Positions 23,301 to 33,000 of a stretch of DNA of 64,000 nucleotides are shown one piece after another. The stretch is from contig CM063510.1 of NCBI GenBank assembly GCA_032207245.1, positions 48,399,995-48,463,994 on the forward strand. Reading direction: 5' to 3'. The position numbers were made by a program, and so were the translations under genes. The notes below the pieces were generated by a model. That model had not been told where the DNA came from and searched no databases. It saw only the letters and a program-made list of their open reading frames with translations. This stretch comes from Pardosa pseudoannulata. Its lineage: Eukaryota; Arthropoda; Arachnida; Araneae; Lycosidae. Each line of letters begins with the position of its first letter. Within the stretch, counting starts at the first letter, position 1.

Positions 23301-26300
23301 TAGAATTATTAGAAAGATGAGGGTGACTGAGGGCTAAGTAATCACAATAATTTTTTATTTTTTAAGAAAATTTTACAACCAACTTTTTATTATATGACAG
23401 TGGTGAAATGTTAAGTGATTTATAAACAAAAACCAGTTTAGCTGCTTTGTCGTTTCCAAGTCTGTTTTGAAGTTTAGATTGGACTAATCCATATGTTGAA
23501 AAAATCGTCTTGATACAAGCAGTTGATTCCTTGTAGTCAACAATTGATAAAATGCCTGGTCTAAGTGATCATTTTATCCCTTTTCACTTGAGAAAAAATG
23601 ACTTTTCTACCAATCGAGTGTGGAAATCTTACTAATCACTTCTTCATTAAAAAGGAATTTATAGAAAGGATCAGATTTTCCTTGGAATTTCATGAGAACA
23701 GGAATAATATCAGGGGAGTACTTTTCATTTGCAAATGTAAAAGATTCTTTTCTTTCCAAATCAGTCAGATTTTTTCCACAAAAATTAGGGTCTACTTGAT
23801 AATCTAAGAAATGGAAAGATCCCAGTGCTTGCTGGTATCGCTTATTAAAAGCTGTCAAATTGGATTTATCATTATCCACATCTTTAAGTTTAATCTCCAA
23901 AGTTTGCCAAATATGTACAGCTTTAGCAATAGTACAGGTATTTTTTGAATAGAGAATTTTAAAGGTACAGCAATAGGTTCCAATCATTTTAAAGATTTTC
24001 TGCATTTATTTTCAGTCCAATATTAACTACATTACTGTAAACAATACTATCAATTTTGTCCCTTGTTCCTCACAAATTTTCAACAGAACAGACCAGTTTG
24101 CCTTGTTTATATTTGGAATTAACAAAGTGGTTATTCCTAAAATATTTAAGGTGCTATTTTAATAATAAAAGGACAGGCAGGGTGGAGCAGCCTCCTGAAA
24201 CCATCTGGGAGCAACTCTGGGTTGTCAACATTTTCTTATTGTGCTTATTACTAACAACTTTCTTTTAAAAATTCGATCTTTAAAAATTGATTTAAATCAA
24301 TGATTTTTTAAAAAACATCAACTGATTTAAATCGCTCAACCTTGACATAAATTAAAGTTTTTTAATCTCGGAAGTTAATATAGAGTGGGTTAAACATACT
24401 TGTGAAACTCTTCAAAGCTTAAATACAGCAGTAATATGATAATTCCAATCGGATGTTAAATAGCATACTTTTCATGCAAGTAATCAAACAAGAAATGGCA
24501 ATAATGGCAAAAGCTGTCAACAGTATAAAGATTGCTAGGAACTCATTACATACATACATGAATATTGATGGAAAAATGATATTGAAATCCTAAATATTAC
24601 TTATAATTCCTCAAAAAAAAAAACACATGAAAATACTCTTTAGAAATTATAAAATAATATTAATTAATATTTGTGGAGTCAAAAGAAATTCCCAAAAATT
24701 TTAAGATGTTACACATCAAGAGGAATGCAAAAACAAATATTCAGCAAATGACATTTTGGATAAAAAATAAAATCACTTCTACAAAATTAATAAAATTTTT
24801 TAAAAAATTTAAGATATAAAAAAAATGTTAAAGACATTTAAAACAATTTAATTAAAGAAATTGAAGTAAATGCAAATTTTTAATTGTATTCCAGTTAAAA
24901 TTACTGGTTTTTTTAGTTTAAATAAAGACGAGCATTCAGTTTCTTTTGTTAATTAATATAACAAGTATGTTCTTTTGAGCACTGCTTGTACTTTCATTTG
25001 TGTTCAATGAAAACATTGTCTCGTTTACAGTTTTTACTTTTACCTGCTGTTAAATGGTCTCTTAGACTACATGACTTTCATTTTTAAGCATTTACATCCC
25101 TCAAAATTGTAAATGACTTTTGTTCTTTTTAGAATCTATCTGCAGAGGGCTTTCAAAGTAGTTTACCAAGTTTAAACCTGTAATTTTACTCTAAGACTGT
25201 AACATAGCATTTGGGGGACTATTAAAGAGTCATACAGAATATGCAAATATAATTTTTAAAAAGAGTAAGAAAAGTGAGACCATGGAATTCCTGATATTAA
25301 TATGTACAGAAAGTATGACTATTTACCTTTTTTTTAATTATATTTAATGTTTATGAATTAAAAATTTTTTTATGTTATTTAAAAAGTGAATATGTTTAAT
25401 GAATCTTTCAAGTAATGAATAATTTTTAAAGACTTAGCAGCTTCATGAAATAGAGTACTTCTTATTCAAACCAAATAAAAAAATTCACCTATGAAAAGGG
25501 AATTGACAAACTGAAAGTTATTAAATCTCATGCTACACGTGTGTTGTGAAAACAATAACATATCTGTGTTTCAGGCAAGAATCCAAAAAGATTAGCAATT
25601 TGAAAAAAAATTTCTTAAAGAGGATGTTTATGTGTGCCAAACCTTCGGTATTAAAAAGAACTAATATTTCTGACTGAGTAAATATCAAAATATTTGAATT
25701 TTTCAAAAAAAGTTGGAATTTTAAATAGACATACAACATGAAGTTTTGCAGTAGCATGGCTATAAGGCTCATAAAATAGCCCACTAAATAATAGAAATTT
25801 CAAAATAAGAATTGCCTTTTTTAATATCATATTATAAAAATAAAGTAAAATCATATTTGTAAAATATTAACAGAATTCTAAATTCCCCCCTAACATAAGT
25901 TGCTTATTAAGATTCAACACCAAAAAAGCAATCTATGAAAAGTTTTTGCATCTTCAAAAATAAATATTATATTATAGTCCTCAGTATAGATTATACTGAT
26001 CTACTAATTTATAAAAGGATTATTTTCAAATAGTAAACACCATATACCAGTGTAATTAGAGATATTAGAAGGATTAAAAAGGCATTGCATTGTCTAACAA
26101 AATGTATCATAAGAATAAAAATAAACATAGATGCATGAGAATATTATAAAGTATTCCAAATAAATTAGAATATGATATATTATTTCTACATAAAGAATTA
26201 AAATTGGGTCAAACAAAAGATTTATCAGACTGTGATAGTTAATGCAATAAGTGACTTAATCTGGAGCGTAGATATCGAATCTGTACCCAAAAAAGCATGA

Positions 26301-28241
26301 ATAAAATTTTTTAAAACAACCATGCAAACAGTAGTTACATAGAATAAAAAAAAGAATTCTACAAAGAAGTATGAATAACTATTTAAAAACATCTATGAAA
26401 ACAGTGGTTATGTATGAGTAAATACATAAAAAAAAGAGAAGAAAATGTATTATATAAAGTATCATAAAGAAAAACAGCTTTAAGTCTTATTCACGAGTAG
26501 AATATGATGATAAAACAGAATGGATGCCTTAACATACATAACACTGCAAAAACTCCATGAATTTGATTTTCAAAACTGCTACTTATTTTCAAGCATAAAA
26601 GGGAACAGAGTGTGGTGGTGCAGATGCATATTGTAAAGGGATATTCAATACTAGAACATAATACTTTTCAGGGAAAAAAACAGTATTTTACATCAATGTG
26701 TTAAGGAAGGTTGTGTATCAAGACAGGAATGATTAATTTCAAAGTACAAACAGATGCACTTAAACATTTCATATTTCTAAAATCAAAAAATCTATATGAG
26801 GATAGTTATACCTTTGAACAAAACTATCTTGCTATATATAAAATGTCACCAATGTTCAACTCAAGAACTATAAAATCAAACTACTTCCTTGGTAGATTAA
26901 TTCACCAATATTTTAAACATCATGGAAACTATGTTGGGTATAATAACCTTCAGGATTTAGCTCCAAAAGGCAAAAATTAACTTGTAAATAGTGTGATATC
27001 CCTTTGAAAATTATCAGCAAAGATGACTGAAAAAATTAGTATTTAGTAGACAAGACTGTAATGCTTTTAAGGGCAAGTGAGATGCCAATAAATAACGAAT
27101 CACAATATTTATATTTAAATTACTTATACTATATCTTGAATGTTATTCTAACTTTCTGGACCACTGTAACAAATATTATAATTTTTTTTTTTTAGTTTTT
27201 TTTAACTCTCTAATATCATACTAATTTTTCTTGTTATGCTTATCTACAAAATATGTAGAATATGATAATACTTCTTAAAATTCTAAAGAATTCCTTTATA
27301 CCAAACATTTGTGGTAACTTTTTAACTATTCTAATACTTTGGAATTATGTAGAGTTAGAAAAAAAGCAGTTACATATAAATAACATGAAAATGCTAATTT
27401 CCTCATAATTAACATTATGATCTGATTATAATAGAATTACCCATTCAGCTATAAGAAGTTCATAATTATTACTTCCTTTATTAGTAGGACAATAAAACTA
27501 AAAATATTTATAATCTTACTCATTCTATCAATCTAACACAAATTGAAATATAAATTCATACTGCCATTTTTAAAAATTATAATTTTATCCTCAAAATAAA
27601 TAAGATAAAACAATATTACTAATGTCTTAAAAGAAAAAAAATTCTAAACTAGAGGCGATTTTTTATCACTCTTTTAAACAGCAACAAAGTAACTCCTTAA
27701 TAATGGATATAACATAGAAATTTCAAAACGATAGTTCAGAAAGTAATTTGAAGTATTTTAGGTAAATATAATTAATTGAAATTAAAAACATATATCAATT
27801 TTTTATGATACATAAATTTCATATCAATACGTCAGACTTATTCATAGATTCAAGCATTTATTCAAAGGTTAATTCATTATCATATAACTCATAGGCATCT
27901 CATGTTTAATATGCCCCTAAGGATAAAGTACTTAATACATATCAGACTATATAAGTAGCTTACGAGATTTGGAAATTTTGTTTCCTAAGAAATAAATTGC
28001 ATCCTAAGCAGACATTATTGTGGTTTGAATCTTATATTGAGTACTATATGTTTAAAAACTTTATAACTACACAGTTTATAAACTTATCTAAAGATCTAAA
28101 AATACTCACTAAAAAATAAAATAGGGAATAAAAATAACAATATCTTCTTCGAAAGATATTGTTTATATTAAAATTGTTGCACGATTTGAAACTTACTCTA
28201 GGAAGTGTTCTTAAAACAAGCGATAACTCGTACACAGGCAT
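14120..28241 (-). CDS. MRPS6: Mitochondrial small-ribosomal-subunit protein bS6m (MRPS6), complete
   Basis: Three exons on the minus strand (28241-28197, 22845-22706, 14387-14120) join to 150 residues plus stop. The protein starts PVYELSLVLRTLPR after the Met, the conserved first strand of bacterial S6 and MRPS6 (human MPRYELALILK-type start), then STLKRVGCLLMDKGAKVQKL, ENHGTKDLPYRFSRKGEP and YFVYSF, with a second helix SPKIFPEILDECTRDVDIIR. This is the S6 ferredoxin-like fold. The protein binds 12S rRNA in the mitochondrial ribosome. It is about 25 residues longer than the human protein, through a basic C-terminal tail (KSKKIKMKSKPFFRHVREYN). No long targeting peptide is seen, as is usual for MRPS6. 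It is divergently paired with TAF5. Intron 2 carries a young Gypsy element and intron 1 a hAT remnant. Confidence 0.92.
14388..17785 (-). other. MRPS6 intron 2, right of exon 3
   Basis: AT-rich intron sequence up to the Gypsy insertion. Short open frames (for example around 16008-16274 on the minus strand) show no family resemblance. No transposon ends could be supported. Confidence 0.5.
17791..17997 (+). repeat. 5' LTR of the Gypsy element
   Basis: Starts TGTTGTGTAT and ends TACAACA, giving short inverted termini TGTTGT/ACAACA. Contains an AATAAA near its 3' end (17974-17980 region) that may be the polyadenylation signal. Identical to the 3' copy. Confidence 0.96.
17998..18015 (+). promoter_or_regulatory. 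Primer-binding site of the Gypsy element
   Basis: TGGCGTAGTCTAAAAG starts immediately after the LTR; TGG pairs with the CCA end of a tRNA. I cannot name the tRNA without a search. Confidence 0.6.
18070..19692 (+). CDS. Gypsy gag-protease and start of RT (frame broken at the end)
   Basis: Open from an ATG at 18070. The first 190 residues are a gag capsid-like domain (NWRKFKQMFVIYMKASG, LLNAVGEEAVELFN, FNQRIQEVNESFDNFYTDV). A CCHC zinc knuckle follows (CFKCGNFNHFSSGC, about 18781-18825). The aspartic protease has its active site at about 19008-19025 (KLDTGAQISVLP). RT begins with IRPPRRVPVSLRPKL, SWVSNLVVVEKPNGSIRICLD and DPQDLNKVI. The frame ends at a TGA at 19690-19692, just after a run of eight T (19677-19684). 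Removing one T would continue the conserved DGFFQIELD motif, so this is a one-base insertion in a homopolymer. Confidence 0.93.
   Translation: MMSSDYCRPPVGLSLDGNVAENWRKFKQMFVIYMKASGNEKKESDVKVAILLNAVGEEAVELFNTFELSEDDRNDYKKVIEAFDRHITPKRNVVVERFVFNQRIQEVNESFDNFYTDVKKLVKSCEFGDQSDSVVRDRIVLGISDIGLQERLLREGDLSLAKAVDICRASELSRKQAQTVQNKSVDAVRKRQVTHSVLSKNTSGDVPQRMYASNTVYQCKKCNRKHKKAECPAFGKQCFKCGNFNHFSSGCKLRSVQNVTCSENKEEEQYFACSDVQSDFFIESVSVLQVGNVNVKNEWTKDIQISGHDINFKLDTGAQISVLPLHVFSVLNRDLVLENTNIILEAYGGFKIKPAGMINLICNVDNKQASVNFVVVNNSKFRPLLGLEGCIKLDLVKCIDNVTSNVNQIEQFIHNNLEIFTGVGKFEGKYTIKLQENSIPVIRPPRRVPVSLRPKLQEKLKQLEGEGIIAKVDNPRSWVSNLVVVEKPNGSIRICLDPQDLNKVIRRDHVLIPKVEELASQLCNKTVFSVLDLKDGFFSD
19685..21709 (+). 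CDS. Gypsy pol: RT, RNase H and integrase
   Basis: Continues pol in the next frame from QIELDDKSSDLCTFSSPFG. RT motifs: LPMGLSCSPEIFQK and the catalytic VYFDDLLIAG at 19841-19870 (YFDD in place of the commoner YVDD). RNase H: IVIQADSSKDGLGCCMLQ, SRSLTNAEKGYAQIEKE and EILTDHKPL. Integrase: an HHCC zinc-binding motif (HISHCGMEKAKARARQVLFW then CKVCEKY), first catalytic Asp in KIGVDICEFGG, second in VIICDNMPFAS (usual form DNGPQF), and Glu in NGFAEKMVG. The frame closes at TAA 21709 after KRADFSEGGKCPYMVW, which departs from the integrase C-terminal pattern because of a second frameshift near 21677-21690. Confidence 0.93.
   Translation, partial: QIELDDKSSDLCTFSSPFGCYKFLRLPMGLSCSPEIFQKRNEANFGNIPGVLVYFDDLLIAGETLEQHDEILAKVIKRAKELNIKFNQNKIQFRVPEVKYLGYVFNCKGMKPDPDYVQAILDMPEPNNKTELQRILGMINYLRQFIPQASAISAPLRELLKKNISWHWMPVHATALKILKNKVVTAPVLGVFNSSKPIVIQADSSKDGLGCCMLQDGRPIAFASRSLTNAEKGYAQIEKEFLSIVFAANKFHYFIYGRPVEILTDHKPLVSIMNKNVGNVMSPRLQRMKIKLLKYQLNLKYLPGKFMYIADLLSRAYIVKPVEDDIEMTELVHSLTKHLQVSESRKNEFRKATLSDIGLSHILKFWREGWPSNSKNVPVETQEYFKFRNHIYVEEGLVFLNDRVIVPVSLRAEMLNILHISHCGMEKAKARARQVLFWPGLTKDIEEMVSKCKVCEKYRPKNIKEPLMNHELPKLPFEKIGVDICEFGGNSYLIIGCYLSKWLEILKISNKTADQIISKLKAIFSTHGIPKVIICDNMPFASIKMNKFAREWGFEIINSSPNYPKSNGFAEKMVGIAKGILHKSGIEIDMINEALLEHRNTPISGMNVSPAQILMSRCVRTKLPTTSSMLKPKIIRNFKEQLELKRAKSKKYYDLQARKRADFSEGGKCPYMVW
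21681..22028 (+). CDS. Gypsy integrase C-terminal part (shifted frame)
   Basis: This frame restores the GPY-like chromatin-binding end of integrase: VLIWSGNKWEPAQII, TPRSYLVKSVRGSILRRN and HLRPRK, and ends RIVKPPSRFRDFVMS just before the polypurine tract. It should be continuous with the preceding segment; the shift lies in the purine run around 21677-21690. Confidence 0.85.
   Translation, partial: EESVLIWSGNKWEPAQIIKKCKTPRSYLVKSVRGSILRRNSFHLRPRKNSFQERFDDSVATQTTNIERGDMADTDWNSGQRSVIQDTGNVPQNEYITRKGRIVKPPSRFRDFVMS
22028..22040 (+). promoter_or_regulatory. Polypurine tract of the Gypsy element
   Basis: AAAAAGGGGGAGA lies directly before the 3' LTR and would prime plus-strand synthesis. Its first base is also the last base of the pol stop codon. 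Confidence 0.9.
22041..22247 (+). repeat. 3' LTR of the Gypsy element
   Basis: 207 bases, no difference from the 5' LTR seen on direct comparison. Followed by the target duplication ATGTG. Confidence 0.96.
22706..22845 (-). CDS. MRPS6: MRPS6 exon 2
   Basis: Acceptor TGTTTTTACAG before 22845 and donor GTAAG after 22706. It encodes EIASTLKRVGCLLMDKGAKV and KLENHGTKDLPYRFSRKG, matching the S6 pattern of a first helix followed by the GxRxLPY strand. Exits two bases into a Ser codon. Confidence 0.92.
22941..24345 (-). mobile_element. hAT DNA transposon remnant with 8-bp target duplication
   Basis: Perfect 8-bp direct repeats CATAAATT flank the element (22933-22940, 24346-24353). The ends are AGGGTTGATAAAAATCACGA on the left and, in reverse complement, TCAAGGTTGAGCGATTTAAA on the right, a hAT-like pair followed by AT-rich subterminal repeats of ATTTAAATCAG type. 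Minus-strand frames (24005-23607 and on to about 23390) encode a transposase C-terminus: LKDVDNDKSNLTAFNKRYQQ, then STYGLVQSKLQNRLGNDKAA and LVFVYKSLNI, the hAT dimerisation tail. The N-terminal half and BED finger are gone. Located in MRPS6 intron 1, same strand as the gene. Confidence 0.85.
24354..28190 (-). other. MRPS6 intron 1, left part, nothing recognised
   Basis: 3.8 kb of AT-rich sequence. An 89-residue plus-strand frame at 26711-26980 shows no family signature and may be chance. I found no transposon ends or structured repeat. Confidence 0.45.
28197..28241 (-). CDS. MRPS6: MRPS6 exon 1 (start codon)
   Basis: ATG at 28241-28239, 15 codons ending in TTPR-like LRTLPR, then donor GTAAGT (28196-28191). 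An upstream in-frame ATG at 28274 would add 11 residues but family alignment favours the second Met, since MPxYEL is the family N-terminus. Confidence 0.9.
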
Positions 28242-29786
28242 TCTTAAAACAACAAAATAACCTACAAAATTCAAAATGATAAAAAATATTCAATAAGAAT
28301 AGAAGTAATAAAGTCTCTTAGAGCGATTGTTTCTATTTAAAAAATTCTGTTTATCATCAAATTAGTTATAAATCTTCGAAATCGATTTACTTGAAATATT
28401 CAATTCAATGAGTTACAAAATCGACCTATAAAAAGTTATGATGGAAATTCAACCAACCCTTTACCCATCACTGATCGCTAAGACATCGCTATTTGTAATT
28501 AATTTGTATGATTCCTGGACAACAGCGAGGACATCCCACTGGAGCTCTCATATCTGACTTCCCTAGGCCAAGCCCTCTAAGTCAGAGTACTGTAATTGCA
28601 TAGTATGAGATATAACAGATATATTACAACACGATAATGAGGACCAGAATCGAATTGATGTTAATCAGCTAGAGAAAACAGCCTCCCTTCAGGAAATTTT
28701 TAGCAGGTCACAAAACTCATAGGGACGGATCGGAGCCGTCCGATCACAATGATCACAATGGCCCCGGTTTTGAGCCCGAACCGAGCTAAGATCCGCCCTT
28801 TAGTTAAAGGTGACTGGGGCTCGTAAAATATGTTGATGGTCTTCCAAGTTCTCAATAAGTACCTCTGTGGGTGGCAGGCTAGGAATGTGGGTCTTCTGCT
28901 TGTACTCGTACTTTCATTCTAGTGGTGCTCGTTAAAACGAAAGACACACTTTTTTTTTTCCTTAATACGAGTAGCGTAGGGCTCAATCGTGTAAAGTTTG
29001 ACCAAGTGAGATCAGAAACAAGAACTCTATTAATATTTCGTGACCAATTGATTAGACTTTACACACAGGAAACTTCTTATCAACTGTGGTCATTTCAGAA
29101 ATATATATCCAAAATTATTGAAACTATAATTAGGACTTATATATAACTCTAAATAGTATCTGTTATTTCCAAGCGAAACAAAGAGTCTTAATTCATTTTT
29201 CAACTAGGTCGCAGAAATTTTAGTCAACCTAAAACGTCGTATAAATTCCATTTCAGCAAATTCAAATGAATTTAGAGTGTCTCTCAATTGGCAATTAATT
29301 TTTTCAAGATACCTTCTGTGAATTCTACGTTCTACAAGAAGTTCCGCCATAGTTATTTTGATTCTCAATTACTTGTGAAAGCTTCCCGAGGTCTTACAGT
29401 ACTTACAATATTTTAGAATAGCTTCCACAACTTTGTGAACTGTGTTTATTGAAGACTGCCGAAGAGGTTCCAAGTTGCATCAAAATATTAGAAAGTTGTG
29501 GCTACAATTCCCCACGTGAACTAATTGTAATCACAGCGTTCCAGCTCCGTGGTATTTCCTATCGAATATAATCAATCGAAAAGTGTAAGTACCGATTAAG
29601 TTCGATAGTTTGGCTGTTTCCTGTGGGTTGTTTCATCCAAATAGTAAACTTTGATTACATTTGTGATGGTTATAAGGTTTAATGCTGGATTTTAAATAAA
29701 AGTGTGATGATACCTTTCACTATTTCCTTAAATTGCTTTATTACCGTGTTTTAAATAACTTTATCACTGTTCAAATTGTTAAAAGC
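28242..29786. promoter_or_regulatory. Shared upstream region of MRPS6 and TAF5
   Basis: The two start codons are divergent and 1,545 bases apart, so this region must contain both promoters and 5' UTRs unless distant 5' exons exist. A locally GC-richer block at about 28700-28900 includes a small perfect inverted repeat GGACGG...CCGTCC (28722-28741). No TATA box is placed with confidence. A transposase scrap at 29204-29350 shows that part of it is repeat-derived. Confidence 0.5.
29204..29350 (-). pseudogene. HARBI1-like (PIF/Harbinger) transposase fragment
   Basis: A 48-codon minus-strand frame from ATG at 29350 reads AELLVERRIHRRYLEKIN and then NSFEFAEMEFIRRFRLTK before a TAG. The second part resembles the N-terminal motif of Harbinger nucleases (F-x-D/E-x-x-F-I-x-R-F/Y-R-L-S/T-K). 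Just upstream on the same strand (about 29460-29405) another frame reads QSSINTVHKVVEAILKY, which resembles the later helix-turn-helix part of the same family, so pieces are out of order. Assignment rests on motif recognition only. Confidence 0.35.
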
Positions 29787-30002
29787 ATGGAAGAATCTGT
29801 TAATTTACCGCAAACAGATGATGCAGCTATTATTCCCATGGATACATCCTCATCTGAGCCACTGAAAGTAGAAAATCAAGAGAACTCAGTTCAAAATGAA
29901 GTTAAAGTAGAAAAAAATTTAGATGATGAAGACAAACGTAATGACATGAATAAAAGTGCCTTGTTTGCAGTATTGCAGTTTCTAAAAAAACACAATTTAC
30001 AG
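29787..30002 (+). CDS. TAF5: TAF5 exon 1: start and LisH
   Basis: The ATG at 29787 starts MEESVNLPQTDDAAIIPMD; an in-frame ATG at 29733 would add 18 hydrophobic residues and is less likely. 72 codons ending ...KKHNLQ, donor CAG|GTAATT. The acidic tract is typical of the low-complexity N-terminus. Confidence 0.88.
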
Positions 30003-33000
30003 GTAATTCTGTTGAAAATGAAAAATTTCTGTAATTCATTATGATTGATGGTGAAATAAGTTCATTTACTGACGGTATTATCTATTATGGGATTTGAAAG
30101 GGGAGAAAGATTATCAGAATAATTTGTGAAAATCTAATGTATGAAAATTGAGATTAGATTAAAGTTATGGACTTTGTTTATTTTATCACACGTAAACACA
30201 TAAATCAGTTTTTAATATGTATGACATCCAGTAAAAACCCCAAAATAGCTTTTTTTGCTATTTAATTATGGGTGTCATAAGTATTCCACAGCTTTTAATT
30301 GTACATCTGTAATTACAATCTCTGGTTTTCTGTTTCTATATTTTTTTTAAAAATTTTGACATAGTTTCATTAAATATTATAGTCAAAAACAAATAAGAGC
30401 TGTAATATAGTCAGTTTTTATTATTTTTTTTCTTTTATTGTTTAGGTAATACTGTAATTGTTCTTTTTCCTAAGGAAAACCAAGATTGCACTTTATTAGA
30501 CTTTTTGCTAGGGATGCAACGGTTATCTGGCATATCCGGCCACTATATCGGATAATTGTGAGTAACCAGATATTACAATTACACTACATCAGGCCAAAAA
30601 TTATACACTGGGAAATAAGATAAATATAACAAAAAAAAATAAATAAATAAATAAATAAAAATGTTAAACAACATACTATATGAAACAACGGATATAAGTA
30701 TTTTAGAGCATTATGGGGAAAAAAAACTTTATGGAAAAAAATTAGGTTTATTTATACATTTCATTACAAAAATTCATAAATCATTCTTTTTTTCAATCTC
30801 AACTCCAAAATTGTGTTTTTACATCTGACAAAACTTACATTTTTGGAAGATAGAAGATTAAAGACAATTTACAAAAAAAAAAAAAAAAAAAAAAAAAGTG
30901 GGAATATGTTCTGGAAATTTTTCATACACAAACATAAGAACCATTAAAGAAGGAAGGTAAAGGACTATTAAAAATGCTTTTATTCAGACTTGATTTTTCT
31001 AATTAAATGTCAAATTGAAATATTGAGTACTGAAATTTAAAGAAAAGTTTAAAATAAATTATAGTACAAATAGTTGACTAATCAAAAAATATAAAAGGTC
31101 AGAAAAATACTACAATTTGTTTGCAAAAATAAAGTACCTAAAGCTGATTTATTTAAACAAAATTTTTTTTAAGTGCAAAATATACTGAAATATACAATTA
31201 AAGCCAAGATTCCTTATGGAAAGTCTAAGAAATTTGAAACTTACAGTTTTAATGCTAGTAGAATTCTGGGGGGAGAATTTTTGTATGAAAATGTTTTTTA
31301 TTAAAAATATACATTTTTCTTTCTTTTATATAATGAAGATATGTTGGGTTACTTTAATACTTAGTAACAGTTACTTAAATTTTTTAATCATAATATCTTA
31401 AACATTTAATTTTTTTTAATTCAGTTAGGATAATTTACAGTTTTAAGTTATTGAATAGTGATAGCAAAATGTAATTAAAATTTGGTTCTAAATTTTCTTA
31501 GTAGTTTTTTAGCTTTCAATATTTGATGTGTTTGTTGAATGATTCTAATGCTTCAAATTCAAATTAATATTTTTAGTCAGATGTTTTATTACTGTATTAT
31601 ATTTTATTTATTAAAATATTTTCAATATTTTTAAAGCTAATGAAATAGTAGTTGGCCTGTTTTATTGAATACTAATTGTTTTTGATGTCTTTATAAAATA
31701 ATTTTAGGAAACTGAAGCTGTGCTAAAGTAGCTGAAGTAGTTTTTTAGCTTTCAATATTTGATGTGTTTGTTGAATGATTCTAATGCTTCAAATTCAAAT
31801 TAATATTTTTAGTCAGATGTTTTATTACTGTATTATATTTTATTTATTAAAATATTTTCAATATTTTTAAAGCTAATGAAATAGTAGTTGGCCTGTTTTA
31901 TTGAATACTAATTGTTTTTGATGTCTTTATAAAATAATTTTAGGAAACTGAAGCTGTGCTTCGGAAAGAAACAAAACTTACTGATGATGTAAAAATCCCT
32001 GAATCACAAAATGGATCTGATGTCAGTAGTGTTTTATCTACTTATAAAAGGTAATTTTTAGTTAGTGAGGGATCTATTATAATTGAATTAATGTGTTCAT
32101 TTATAAGGCCATTTATAGGATATTTATTTAAAATATTAGAAAAATTTGTAAAAAATAAAAATATCTTCATTAAAATATACAGTATCTATTTAACTTATCA
32201 TTAAAAATAGGCTGTGATTTTGGATAGAAAAGCTGCACTGCCATATAGGCTGCATATAATAATTGACCTAAACAAAATGAAAGCTTATTGTATAAACCTG
32301 AAATTAAATGGAAAGCTGTTGCATCTCGCTTCTAAAGACTCTCAGAAGATAGAAAATAAGAACGTTTAATGAAATGAGTATTTATTTACATATTTGTGTT
32401 ATATTTTTATTAGTTTTAAAGTTAAACTAATAAAAATATAACACAGCAATGAGTGACGATACATTATGCTCAGACAGATAGAGAATGGAATTACGAGAGT
32501 TAAAGAGGTTGAATATAAATTTTGCTGTTCCCCACAGATTGCTGGCAGGAGAGTTCATGTAGATCAGGGGTGGCCAAACTTTTGGGATCCGTGGTCTACT
32601 CCATATTTAAAAAATCGAAGGTGGTCTACCAATGGCAGAGCTAAATTAACGTAACATATATGTTTATATATTTATTTTCAGTAACAAGAAAAATAGTAAA
32701 TTATCTAATTTTTCTTAATAACTTAATATTTACAAAATAAAAATTTACTGACAAAAATAATCAACGTATTCATGTATAAAAAATTGACCATCCTATTCAC
32801 TTTGTTTAGGTGATATTTGGCACTGTCTATCTGCAACAAGTTTATCATATTGTGGCTGGTACGGGCTTATTGCAATGCGTAAACACAAAATTAAATGTTC
32901 ATCTGTTAAATGGGACCAATGTTTGGTTTTTTTGTCGTTCATGGTTGAAAAAGCAGATACGCAAAGATACGTTGATCCAAAGTATGATTTCAAATACAAA

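Noticed and set aside
26711..26980. 89-codon plus-strand open frame in MRPS6 intron 1
   Set aside because: No splice context, no family resemblance, and AT-rich codon composition as expected by chance.
30509..30540. TAGGGATGCAACGGTTATC as a MITE end
   Set aside because: No matching inverted end or target duplication was found nearby.
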